Positions 1-7,190 of a stretch of 15,946 bases of DNA are shown in pieces. The notes beneath the pieces are model-generated. The model did not search any database, was not told where the DNA came from, and was given only the letters and a program-made list of their open reading frames with translations. The stretch covers positions 1-15,946 of the forward strand of contig CAAGLL010000096.1 in NCBI GenBank assembly GCA_900770725.1. The letters are read 5' to 3'. This DNA is from an uncultured Succinivibrio sp. (lineage in GTDB: Bacteria > Pseudomonadota > Gammaproteobacteria > Enterobacterales > Succinivibrionaceae). Positions within the stretch are counted from its first letter, which is position 1; every line of letters starts with the position of its first letter. The position numbers and the translations under genes are program-made.

Positions 1-203
1 AGATTTTTTCACCTCACACCAAAATTTTCATTTTGGGCTTTCCGGGCCTCGAAAATTTTCATTTGAAACCTAAAGAGCAGCCAGATCGTGGAGATCGAGG
101 CTTAAGTTGGAGTGCATGCTTTTTGGCGCCGCGACAAAGGGCGCAGGGCCTCAATCGCCAAGATGGGCAACGAGGCTGCGCCATGGGATCGAGGCGCGGG
201 CGC
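1..203. other. Non-coding left edge, possible leader of an off-window minus-strand gene
   Basis: I see no convincing gene here. The first 75 bases are AT-rich and carry a 13-bp direct repeat (listed separately). On the minus strand each repeat copy reads AAATGAAAATTTT and so contains an ATG. The ATG at 62-60 opens a 17-codon ORF that ends at 9-11. That stop lies beside a GAGGTG Shine-Dalgarno-like sequence at 11-16, so a minus-strand gene could begin just beyond the left edge. The plus-strand frame open through position 257 has no ribosome site, overlaps exbB antisense and looks like GC-driven noise. No T-tract terminator for exbB is evident. Confidence 0.4.
21..64. repeat. 13-bp direct repeat, 31-bp period
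   Basis: AAAATTTTCATTT occurs exactly at 21-33 and 52-64. Each copy contains the palindromic core AAAATTTT, and the second core extends to the 10-bp palindrome GAAAATTTTC. The 31-bp period is about three helical turns, which would suit cooperative binding of a dimeric regulator on one DNA face. No protein is identified. Confidence 0.5.
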
Positions 204-752
204 CTAAGGGGCCTTCTTGAACACCTGCAGCATCAGCGCGGTGCGCAGGCCCCTTAGCCTTGAGAGGATGAACCAGGAGGCGATCATGGAGGGGATCGCC
301 AGGGCAAGGCCCATGACCGTGGTCAGAAGCGCCTTCCAGATCCCGCCTGCAAGCTCGGCGGGGTTCACGGACGAGGAGCCCTCGGAGATGGCCTCGAACA
401 CGTCGACCATGCCAAGCACCGTGCCCATGAGGCCCAATAGCGGCCCCAGCGCGGCGCAAAGCTTTAAAAAGCCCGCGCAGAGCGTGATGGCCGAGAACTC
501 GCGCCGCATGAGGGCGGAGAGCCCGGCCTGGCGATCGCCTGGCTCCATCCCTTGCACGGCCTCGATGATGGCGCGCGCCCTCCCGCCTTCAAGCCAGCCT
601 TGCCTTGCGCACAAGAGCGCGAGCACCGCGCCGCGCACCGCGGCGTAGACGGCCGCAAGCGCGAGCGCGGCTATAGCCGCCCCGCACCATCCTGCCTGCT
701 GGAAAGCCTCGAGCACTGCTCCTCCCAAATTCCACGGATCCCTGCCCCTCAT
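204..752 (-). CDS. exbB: ExbB/TolQ/MotA-family proton channel protein
   Basis: This is an inner-membrane proton-channel subunit of the kind that, with ExbD, energises TonB. From the ATG at 752 it has 182 residues, with a membrane segment near residues 20-40 and two more in the C-terminal half. The family core is clear: a segment with GPLLGLMGTVLGMV is followed by ELAGGIWKALLTTVMGLALA, as in ExbB/TolQ helices 2 and 3. It is shorter than E. coli ExbB (about 244) and closer to compact ExbB-like proteins. The start is uncertain: the ATG has no Shine-Dalgarno, whereas GTG at 716 is preceded by GGGAGGA and would give 170 residues beginning like other ExbB proteins (LEAFQQAGW). The gene is divergent from cydA. 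The exbD and tonB genes that probably work with it lie about 9 kb away, on the far side of the cyd operon. ExbB rather than TolQ is inferred from that context. Confidence 0.88.
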   Translation of the reverse strand: MRGRDPWNLGGAVLEAFQQAGWCGAAIAALALAAVYAAVRGAVLALLCARQGWLEGGRARAIIEAVQGMEPGDRQAGLSALMRREFSAITLCAGFLKLCAALGPLLGLMGTVLGMVDVFEAISEGSSSVNPAELAGGIWKALLTTVMGLALAIPSMIASWFILSRLRGLRTALMLQVFKKAP

Positions 753-788
753 GGCAGAGTTTAGCCGCCCGCCTTGCGATCCACAAAT

Positions 789-802
789 GTGATGCTCATC
801 AA
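789..802 (+). promoter_or_regulatory. FNR-like box upstream of cydA
   Basis: GTGATGCTCATCAA matches the FNR consensus TTGAT-N4-ATCAA at 9 of 10 defined positions. Its centre (795.5) is about 42 bp upstream of the start point predicted from the promoter at 805-832, the usual class II activator position. Oxygen-responsive control of cytochrome bd by FNR-family proteins is well established; use of this particular site is inferred. The TGTGA at 788-792 makes a CRP-type protein possible, but the right half fits FNR better. The site is also within 40 bp of the exbB start, so it might influence that gene. Confidence 0.6.
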
Positions 803-804
803 GT

Positions 805-832
805 TTGACTAAGTTCCTTTACCTTGGATTAT
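805..832 (+). promoter_or_regulatory. Predicted sigma70-like promoter of the cyd operon
   Basis: TTGACT at 805-810 (5/6 to the -35 consensus) is followed after 16 bp by GATTAT at 827-832 (4/6 to the -10). Transcription would begin near 838. The upstream FNR-like box then sits at about -42. Confidence 0.45.
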
Positions 833-986
833 GAAAAATAAAACTATTTCAAACAGCAAAATAAAAGTTAACAATAACAATTCTCGGTATCAGGCAACAT
901 TATGTACTAAACTCAACAGATGGCAGCGCTTGGACGGAGACTCCCTGGCCGGGGATCCGGGGCGGCTTCCCTATTGAGGTTTTCCT

Positions 987-2555
987 ATGATTTCAGAGAC
1001 CATGGTCGAGCTATCGCGCTGGCAGTTCGCTGCGACCTCGCTCTACCATTTCCTGTTCGTGCCCCTGACGCTGGGGCTTTCCTGGCTCATCGTGGCCATG
1101 GAGATAGTCTATGTGCGCTCGGGCAACGCGCTCTACCGCGACATGGTGAAGTTCTGGGGCAAGATCTTCGGAATAAACTTCGCCCTGGGCGTGGCCACCG
1201 GCATCACGCTCGAGTTCGAGTTCGGCACCAACTGGTCGAACTACTCCCACTACGTGGGCGACATCTTCGGGGCGCCGCTGGCCTTCGAGGGCCTGATGGC
1301 CTTCTTCCTGGAGTCCACCTTCATCGGGCTCTTCTTCACCGGCTGGAGCCGCTTTTCAAAGAAGGGCCACCTCGTGGTGACCATCCTCACCGCGCTGGGT
1401 TCCAACCTCTCGGCGATGTGGATCCTGATTGCCAACGCCTGGATGCAGTACCCGGAGTTCGCGCAGTTCTCCCCCGAGCACATGCGCATGGAGATGACCG
1501 ACTGGTGGGGGCTGGTGTTCTCGCCGGTTGCGCAGGTCAAGTTCATCCACACGCTGTGCGCAGGCTATGTGGTGGGCGGCATGTTCGTCATCGGCGTTTC
1601 CGCCTGGTACATGTTGAAGGGCCGCTGCCTCGAGTTTGCCAAGCGCTCGATGACCATCGCGATAGTCTTCACCTTCTGCGCCCTGGGCGCAGGCGGGCTC
1701 TCGGGAGACCAGGCCGGCCTTGAGATCACGGCCCACCAGCCTGCCAAGCTCGCGGCGATGGAGGCCGAGTACGAGACCCAGGAGGCTCCCGCCTCCTGGG
1801 CTGCCATCGCCATCCCCGACGAGCAGAACATGCAGCGCCGCTTCTCCATCGACATCCCCTGGCTCTTCGGGCTGCTCGCAACCCACAGCCTAGACACCAA
1901 GGTTCCGGGACTCGTCGATATCGTGAAGGGCAACGAGGAGCGCGTAAGGAGCGGGGCTAAGGCGCTTGCCGCTCTCTCGAAGATCCGCTCGGGCAGCGCC
2001 ACGGACTCCGACCGCGCCGCCTTCGAGGCGCACCGCAAGGATCTTGGCTACGGCATGCTCCTTGAGCGCTACTCGAAGAACCCCGAGGCCCCGACTGATG
2101 CCGAGGTCAAGGCCGCCGCGCGCGGCAGCGTGCCCTCGGTGTGGGTGAGCTTCTTCTCCTTCCGCGTCATGATCGGGATCATGGGCCTCGTGGGCGCCCT
2201 AGCCGCGCTCGCGGCCTTCTTCCTCTGGTACAAGAAGGATCTGCAAAAGCGCCGCTGGCTCCTCAAGATCCTGGTCCCGGCCATCGCCCTGCCCTATATC
2301 GCAGCCGAGGCCGGCTGGCTCTTAGCCGAGGTGGGCAGGCAGCCCTGGGCCATCCAGGACGTGCTGCCGACCTTCGCGGCCACGTCCACGCTCAGCACCA
2401 CCGACGTCGCCATCTCGCTGGGGCTCTTCGTGGCCATCTACACGGTGCTGCTTGCGATCATGGTGACGCTGATGCTTAGGACGGTGAGGAAGGGCCCGGA
2501 GCTCTCCCCCGATCCCCGCAAAATCATAAGGGCAGGTGATGCAAATGCTGTTTGA
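987..2555 (+). CDS. cydA: Cytochrome bd ubiquinol oxidase subunit I
   Basis: CydA is the haem-bearing inner-membrane subunit of cytochrome bd. It oxidises quinol and reduces oxygen to water with high affinity. The protein has 522 residues, the same as E. coli CydA, and aligns with it at an offset of two. Haem ligands are H21, H188 and M395 (E. coli H19, H186, M393). E101 and E109 match E99 and E107. The quinol-loop residues K254 and E259 match K252 and E257, and the GRQPW motif is at 450-454. The long Q-loop insertion (about residues 255-380) makes this the L-type, proteobacterial class. GAGGT at 976-980 precedes the ATG. It is the first gene of the cyd operon and overlaps cydB by 17 nt. All key residues I could check are present. 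Confidence 0.98.
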   Translation: MISETMVELSRWQFAATSLYHFLFVPLTLGLSWLIVAMEIVYVRSGNALYRDMVKFWGKIFGINFALGVATGITLEFEFGTNWSNYSHYVGDIFGAPLAFEGLMAFFLESTFIGLFFTGWSRFSKKGHLVVTILTALGSNLSAMWILIANAWMQYPEFAQFSPEHMRMEMTDWWGLVFSPVAQVKFIHTLCAGYVVGGMFVIGVSAWYMLKGRCLEFAKRSMTIAIVFTFCALGAGGLSGDQAGLEITAHQPAKLAAMEAEYETQEAPASWAAIAIPDEQNMQRRFSIDIPWLFGLLATHSLDTKVPGLVDIVKGNEERVRSGAKALAALSKIRSGSATDSDRAAFEAHRKDLGYGMLLERYSKNPEAPTDAEVKAAARGSVPSVWVSFFSFRVMIGIMGLVGALAALAAFFLWYKKDLQKRRWLLKILVPAIALPYIAAEAGWLLAEVGRQPWAIQDVLPTFAATSTLSTTDVAISLGLFVAIYTVLLAIMVTLMLRTVRKGPELSPDPRKIIRAGDANAV

Positions 2556-3681
2556 CTACGAAACCCTCAAGATAATCTGGTGGCTGCTCATCGGAGTGCT
2601 GCTCATCGGCTTCGCGCTCACGAGCGGCACCGACATGGCAGTCTCGGTGCTCTCGCTGCGTGCCGGCCGCAACATCAAGGAGCGCGGGGCCATCCTGAGC
2701 ACCATCGCGCCCCACTGGGACGGCAACCAGGTCTGGCTCATCACCGCAGGCGGCGCGATCTTCGCAGCCTGGCCTGAGATCTACTCGGCAGCCTTCTCTG
2801 GCCTCTACTGGGCGATGCTGCTGCTCCTCTTCACGATCTGGCTGCGCCCGCTGGCCTTCGACTACCGGAGCCACATAGAGACTGAGCGCTGGCAGAAGGG
2901 CTGGGACATCGCGCTCCTGGTAGGCTCGCTCGTGCCCATGCTCATCTGCGGCGTGGCCTTCGGCAACCTGCTGCAGGGCCTGCCCTTCTATCTTGACGGG
3001 GATCTCAGGTGGCACTACGAGGGGACGTTCCTCACCGCGCTGCTGCCTCTCTTGAACCCCTTCGCCCTGCTCTGCGGGCTGGTGTCGATCCTCATGCTGC
3101 TCACCCAGGGCTCGCTCTGGATCGCGATGAGGACCGTCGAGCCCATCGCCTCGCGCGCCAAGTCCTGGGCGCCGCGCTTTGCCATCATCACGCTCGTGCT
3201 CTTTGGGATCTGCGGGATCTGGGCCTGGTTCTTCGATGCCCCAAGCCTGATCGCCCGCGCCCCTGAGGGCAGCTTCAACCTCATCACGGCAAAGCAGGTT
3301 GCGGTGATCCCCCACGGGCTCTTTGCAAACTACATGAGCCACCCCGTCACCATGGCGATCCCCGCGCTCGCGGTGATCGCGCTGCTCGCAGGCGCCTTCA
3401 ATGCCTACCGCGGGAGGATCGGGAAGGCCTTCATCGCAAACGCCCTTGGGATCGCCTGCATCATCGCGACCCCGGCTGCCGCGCTCTTCCCGTTCCTGAT
3501 GCCGTCGGTGAAGGATCCCGCATCCTCGCTCACGGTCTGGGACGCCACCTCATCGCAGCTCACGCTCACCATCATGATGTTCGCGGTGGTGATCTTCGTG
3601 CCGCTGGCGCTTGGCTACACCATCTTCGCCTACCGCAGGATGTGGCGCCGCGCAGGCCCCGATGACGCAAGCGCGCACTGA
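2539..3681 (+). CDS. cydB: Cytochrome bd ubiquinol oxidase subunit II
   Basis: CydB is the second large membrane subunit of cytochrome bd, supporting assembly and proton supply to the haem centre. From the ATG at 2539 it has 380 residues (E. coli 379). An in-frame GTG at 2536 and an ATG at 2545 are alternative starts; AAGGG at 2528-2532 favours 2539. Family signatures are IWWLLIGVLLIGFA at the N-terminus, APHWDGNQVWLITAGGA including the equivalent of E. coli D58, VAFGNLLQG and WDATSSQLTL. The conserved TDGFDMG segment reads TSGTDMA: the E. coli D29 equivalent (D32) is kept, but the earlier aspartate (E. coli D26) is serine (S29). Overlap with cydA implies translational coupling. Confidence 0.98.
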   Translation: MQMLFDYETLKIIWWLLIGVLLIGFALTSGTDMAVSVLSLRAGRNIKERGAILSTIAPHWDGNQVWLITAGGAIFAAWPEIYSAAFSGLYWAMLLLLFTIWLRPLAFDYRSHIETERWQKGWDIALLVGSLVPMLICGVAFGNLLQGLPFYLDGDLRWHYEGTFLTALLPLLNPFALLCGLVSILMLLTQGSLWIAMRTVEPIASRAKSWAPRFAIITLVLFGICGIWAWFFDAPSLIARAPEGSFNLITAKQVAVIPHGLFANYMSHPVTMAIPALAVIALLAGAFNAYRGRIGKAFIANALGIACIIATPAAALFPFLMPSVKDPASSLTVWDATSSQLTLTIMMFAVVIFVPLALGYTIFAYRRMWRRAGPDDASAH

Positions 3682-3682
3682 T

Positions 3683-3690
3683 AAGGAGGT
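3683..3690 (+). promoter_or_regulatory. Strong ribosome binding site for cydX
   Basis: AAGGAGGT lies directly after the cydB stop and 4 nt before the ATG at 3695. A near-perfect Shine-Dalgarno is the main support that this 30-codon reading frame is translated. Confidence 0.85.
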
Positions 3691-3694
3691 TTGA

Positions 3695-3787
3695 ATGCTC
3701 TATCTCTTCTGGATCCTGGGCCTTGCCGGCGCCTTGGCGCTGTGTGTCATCGCAGACCGCCTCCTGAAGCTCTGGGAAGGCTTCTGA
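3695..3787 (+). CDS. cydX: Cytochrome bd small subunit CydX
   Basis: This 30-residue single-helix protein is encoded between cydB and cydD. CydX binds CydA in the inner membrane and stabilises the oxidase haems. The start MLYLFWILGL aligns with E. coli CydX (MWYFAWILG), with Y3, W6 and G9 in identical positions. Residues about 3-20 are hydrophobic, followed by a short charged tail. It is shorter than E. coli CydX (37 residues), having lost most of the acidic tail. The gene starts 13 nt after cydB and ends 1 nt before the cydD start codon, so it is surely cotranscribed. Gene callers with a length cutoff would miss it. Confidence 0.92.
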   Translation: MLYLFWILGLAGALALCVIADRLLKLWEGF

Positions 3788-3788
3788 G

Positions 3789-5441
3789 GTGGAAGGCGGC
3801 GCGAGCTTTGAAAAGCCGCTTGAGGCGATAAGGCCCTGGGGCAGGCGCTGCCGCAGGGGCCTCATGGCCGTGATGGGCCTCTCGGCCCTGGGCGCTGCCT
3901 GCTCGTGCGCCTTCTACGCCATCTGCGCCAGCGCCGCAGCCTCCGTGCTTATGGAGCGCTCCGGGGCGAGGCTCGGCCTCCTGCCCTGGGCGCTCCTGCC
4001 TTTGGCGCTCAAGTTCCTGATCGACATCGCCAAAAGCTTCGCCACCTCGCGCATGGGGCGGGATCTTGAGATGACGGTGCGATCCGACATCGCCTCCTGC
4101 CTCATCTCCTGCGGCCCCTTCTCCGAGCACGCCAAGCCCGAGTCCTCGGCGTTCATAAGCGACGCTCCAGGCGAGATAGTCCTCTACTTCAAGGACTACC
4201 TCACCGCCGTGCGCAGCGCGATCGCGATCCCCGTCGTGATGCTCGGCGCGGCCGCGCTCGCATCCCCCATGGTGGCGATCGCGCTGCTCGTGGCCTCGCC
4301 CCTGCTGCCTGTATTCATGATCCTCATAGGCAAGGGGGCAGAAAAGCTCAATGAGCGCCAGTGGGCGGGGATCCTGCGCCTCTCATCGCTCTTTTTGGAG
4401 GCGCTGCGCAGCATCCCCACCATCAAGATCTTCTGCCTCGAGGCGCGCGAGCACGCCTTGATTGCCAAGAGCTCGGAGCTTTGGCGCCTTGAGACCATGA
4501 AGGTGCTGCGCGTGGCCTTCCTCTCATCGCTCGCCCTCGAGTTCTTTGCAACAGGCGGGATCGCCTTCTGCGCCATGGCCTTGGGCTTTGCAGTCTACGA
4601 GCATGGCTTTGGCGCCGCCCCGGCGCTCTTTGCGCTCATGTGCGTGCCCGAGTTCTTCATGCCGCTGCGCGCCCTGGGCTCAAGCTACTACTCGAGGATG
4701 CGCAGCCTCGGGGTGCTCCTCGGGATGGCGGGGATGCTCGACGAGGGCAGGAAGGCTCTGGCATCTGATGCCAAGGCGCCCAGGCTTGCATCCCTGCCCA
4801 CGCTCGAGTTCAAGGGCGCCTGCGCCAAGTACCCTGACGGCAGGGTGGGGATCTCAGGCTTTTCCGCCCGCTTTGAGCGCGGAAAGCTTTATGTTCTAAA
4901 AGGCCCCTCAGGCTGCGGCAAGAGCACGGTGCTTGCGCTCGCCTCAGGCCTGCTCATGCCAAGCGGGGGCGCAATCGAGGCAGGCGGCCTCACGCTCTCA
5001 GGTGCCCAGTGCCGCGCGCTTTTGCCATTCTGCAGCTTCATCCCGCAAAGCCCCTGCATCTTCCCTGCAAGCGTCAGGGAGAACCTGCTCCTGGGAGGAT
5101 ACAAGGCAGGCGATCGCGATCTCATCGCCGCGCTCTCTGATGTCGGGCTCTGGGACTACATCGCCCCGCGCGGCGGGCTTGACTTGAAGCTCGGCGAGCG
5201 CAGGCTCGGGCTCTCAGGCGGGCAGGCAAGGCTCCTCGCCTTCGCCCGCGCGCTCCTGCGCAGATCCGATCTCATCGCCCTCGACGAGCCCACGGCAAGC
5301 CTCGACAAAAGATGCGAGGACGCACTGTGCGCGCTGCTTTTGAAGGCGCGCAAGGACGCCATCGTCATCGCCGCCTCGCACCGGGGCGATCTCATCGAAA
5401 GCGCCGACTGCGTGGTGGACCTTGGAGGCTCTGATGCCTGA
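3789..5441 (+). CDS. cydD: ABC transporter CydD, cytochrome bd biogenesis
   Basis: CydD is one half of the heterodimeric CydDC ABC complex in the inner membrane, required for cytochrome bd assembly. It has been reported to export cysteine/glutathione and, from structural work, to handle haem. The protein has 550 residues (E. coli 588), with a membrane domain at about 25-310 and an ATPase domain at about 335-550. Walker A is GPSGCGKST (372-380), followed by Q420 of the Q-loop, the LSGGQ signature (475-479), Walker B LIALDE (495-500) and H531, all intact. The start is GTG at 3789, 1 nt after cydX, with GGGAAGG about 8 nt upstream. It overlaps cydC by 8 nt. CydD rather than CydC is chosen from its order before a CydC-like partner and its standard SLD D-loop. 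Confidence 0.94.
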   Translation: MEGGASFEKPLEAIRPWGRRCRRGLMAVMGLSALGAACSCAFYAICASAAASVLMERSGARLGLLPWALLPLALKFLIDIAKSFATSRMGRDLEMTVRSDIASCLISCGPFSEHAKPESSAFISDAPGEIVLYFKDYLTAVRSAIAIPVVMLGAAALASPMVAIALLVASPLLPVFMILIGKGAEKLNERQWAGILRLSSLFLEALRSIPTIKIFCLEAREHALIAKSSELWRLETMKVLRVAFLSSLALEFFATGGIAFCAMALGFAVYEHGFGAAPALFALMCVPEFFMPLRALGSSYYSRMRSLGVLLGMAGMLDEGRKALASDAKAPRLASLPTLEFKGACAKYPDGRVGISGFSARFERGKLYVLKGPSGCGKSTVLALASGLLMPSGGAIEAGGLTLSGAQCRALLPFCSFIPQSPCIFPASVRENLLLGGYKAGDRDLIAALSDVGLWDYIAPRGGLDLKLGERRLGLSGGQARLLAFARALLRRSDLIALDEPTASLDKRCEDALCALLLKARKDAIVIAASHRGDLIESADCVVDLGGSDA

Positions 5442-7173
5442 GTTCCTAAGGCTCATCCTCACGAGGCCCTGGAGCGCCGCGGCAGGCTTTGGCGCAAGCC
5501 TGCTCTCAACCATCTCCTCTGTGTCCCTGATGGCCACCGCCTCCTGGTTCATCGCGGCGATGGCCGAGGCCGGGGCCGCCGGGGTACTCCTCAACATCCT
5601 GATCCCCTCGGCGCTCATCAGGCTGCTCGCAGTCTCGCGCACCGGCCTGCGCTACTTAGACCGCCTGGCGCTGCACGACGCGGCCTTCAAGATCATCGCC
5701 TCGCTGCGCCTCGCGCTTTTTGCAAAGATCCTCGCCCTGCCCTGGGAGATGAGCTCGCAGATGAAGGACTCCTCGCTTGAGCACGCGCTGCGCAAGGACA
5801 GCGCGGTGCTCGAGGACGCCTACATCAAGCAGCTCGTGCCGATGGCCGCGGCCTTCTGCGCAGGGGCGATCTTCGGGGCAGTGGCCGCGGGGTTTGCTGG
5901 AGCCTTCGCCGCGCTCATGCTGTTGCTCCTGATGGTTTTATCAAGCGCCATCATCCCCTTTGCGCTCTCCGAGGCCTCGCGCCGCATCGAGCTCAAAGCC
6001 CGCCCCGCGCGGCAAGCCCTCTTTGGCGCAAGCCATGATCTTGCCTGCGGGCTCCTGGACCTCCTGGCGCTCAACGAGGATAGGGCAATGCAGCAGAAGA
6101 TAGCCTCGCTCTCTGAGATCTCCGCCAATGCCGCGGCGTCCTCCGAGCTCATGCAGGGCGTGGCGCTTGCCGCCTCCAAGGCAGGGGCGATGGGCGCGAT
6201 GCTGCTCTCGCTATACCTCTGCTCGGGCATGGCCCTGGACGGGAGCATGCCCGGTCCCGTCTATGTGATGCTCGCAACCGCCTCGATGGCTGTCTACGAG
6301 GCCATGCTGCCCCTGGCATCTGCTTTCTTCGCGCTGCCCACCGTCAAGGCCGCGGCGCAGTCGATCCATGCGCTAGGCGTCGAGGATCTGCAAGTTAAAG
6401 GCGCCTCTGCCCAGGTGAATGCGCTGCCCATCGGGGAGATCTCGTTTGACCGGGCCTGCGCAAGCCTCGGCGGGCGCGAGATCCTGCACTCCCTGAGCCT
6501 CAGCATTTCAAGCTCCGAGAACACCTTGGTGCGCGGGAGGGTGGGCTCTGGCAAGAGCACGCTCTTCCTGCTCATGGAAGGGCTCGTCGCGCCATCGTCC
6601 GGGGCCGTGCGCGCCGACGGCGCGGAGCTTTCATCGCTCGACGCGCTCGCCCTTCGCAGATCCATGCCGATGGCGCTCCAGGATCCCCAGCTCTTCTCAG
6701 GCAGCGTCAGGGACGCCTTCACCATGGTGCGGCCAGATGCCACCGACGATGAGATAAAGAAAGCTCTCTCGGCAGTCGAGCTCGACTCGTTCCTCTCTTC
6801 CCTGCCCGAGGGCCTCTCGCAGTGGCTCGGGCCTGCCGGGCGCGCGCTCTCAGGCGGCGAGGCCCGCCGCCTGTGCATCGCCCGGGCGCTCTTTGCTGCA
6901 GAAGGCGCAGGCAGCAGCTTTCTCATCCTCGATGAGCCTGGCGAGGGGCTTGAGCCTTCGCAGGCCTCCAGGATCCTCTCGCGCATCACCTCGATGCGAA
7001 AAGGCGTCATCGCCTCCATCCACGACGAGGCCATCCCGCCTGGATTTGACGGCGTGGTGACCGTGCAGGACGGATGCGCCGTGAAGGAGCCTTTTTCCGC
7101 AGCCATAGAGGCCGCAAAGTCAGCGCCCGAGCCGCGGGCATCCGATCCATCCCCGCTTTTGCAACGCGCTTAA
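5434..7173 (+). CDS. cydC: ABC transporter CydC, cytochrome bd biogenesis
   Basis: CydC is the second half of the CydDC complex. From the ATG at 5434 it has 579 residues (E. coli 573). GGAGG at 5424-5428 supports this start over the in-frame TTG at 5422. The membrane domain spans about 10-310. The ATPase domain has Walker A GRVGSGKST (368-376), Q416, signature LSGGE (472-476), Walker B LILDE (497-501) and H530. After Walker B the sequence is PGEGLE; E. coli CydC has PTEGLD at this point, a CydC-like D-loop that supports the identification, but here the final Asp is Glu. The C-terminal 20-25 residues are Pro/Ser/Ala-rich. Seventeen nucleotides separate it from the receptor gene downstream. Confidence 0.94.
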   Translation: MPEFLRLILTRPWSAAAGFGASLLSTISSVSLMATASWFIAAMAEAGAAGVLLNILIPSALIRLLAVSRTGLRYLDRLALHDAAFKIIASLRLALFAKILALPWEMSSQMKDSSLEHALRKDSAVLEDAYIKQLVPMAAAFCAGAIFGAVAAGFAGAFAALMLLLLMVLSSAIIPFALSEASRRIELKARPARQALFGASHDLACGLLDLLALNEDRAMQQKIASLSEISANAAASSELMQGVALAASKAGAMGAMLLSLYLCSGMALDGSMPGPVYVMLATASMAVYEAMLPLASAFFALPTVKAAAQSIHALGVEDLQVKGASAQVNALPIGEISFDRACASLGGREILHSLSLSISSSENTLVRGRVGSGKSTLFLLMEGLVAPSSGAVRADGAELSSLDALALRRSMPMALQDPQLFSGSVRDAFTMVRPDATDDEIKKALSAVELDSFLSSLPEGLSQWLGPAGRALSGGEARRLCIARALFAAEGAGSSFLILDEPGEGLEPSQASRILSRITSMRKGVIASIHDEAIPPGFDGVVTVQDGCAVKEPFSAAIEAAKSAPEPRASDPSPLLQRA

Positions 7174-7190
7174 TAAACAAGGAGACAAAA

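Larger units (their letters stand above)
753..986. promoter_or_regulatory. Divergent exbB/cydA control region
   Basis: This AT-rich spacer separates exbB (minus) from cydA (plus). It holds an FNR-like box at 789-802 and a sigma70-like promoter at 805-832, listed separately. An A-rich tract follows (about 833-880), including GTTAACAATAAC, which loosely recalls ArcA half-sites. If the predicted start near 838 is right, the cydA mRNA has an untranslated leader of about 150 nt. I could not identify a convincing minus-strand -10/-35 pair for exbB. Confidence 0.6.

Noticed and set aside
21..64. Possible CRISPR repeats
   Set aside because: There are only two 13-bp copies, no spacer-repeat series, and no cas genes in the window.
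33..257. 74-codon plus-strand frame at the left edge
   Set aside because: It has no Shine-Dalgarno, is Arg/Gly/Gln-rich without a motif, and runs antisense into exbB.
1356..1886. Long minus-strand frames within cydA
   Set aside because: They are antisense shadows of a complete, motif-rich cydA, without ribosome sites or recognisable domains.
2524..3342. 272-codon minus-strand open frame within cydB
   Set aside because: It lies wholly antisense to a clear cydB, its product is rich in His, Arg, Glu and Gln with no family motif, and high GC keeps such frames open.
6294..7106. 270-codon minus-strand frame within cydC
   Set aside because: It is the antisense of the conserved ATPase domain and rich in Ser, Arg and Ala, with no ribosome site or domain.
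7074..7190. Extended N-terminus of the TonB-dependent receptor
   Set aside because: The extension overlaps cydC and would bury the signal peptide; the ATG at 7191 has a strong ribosome site and a canonical signal sequence.
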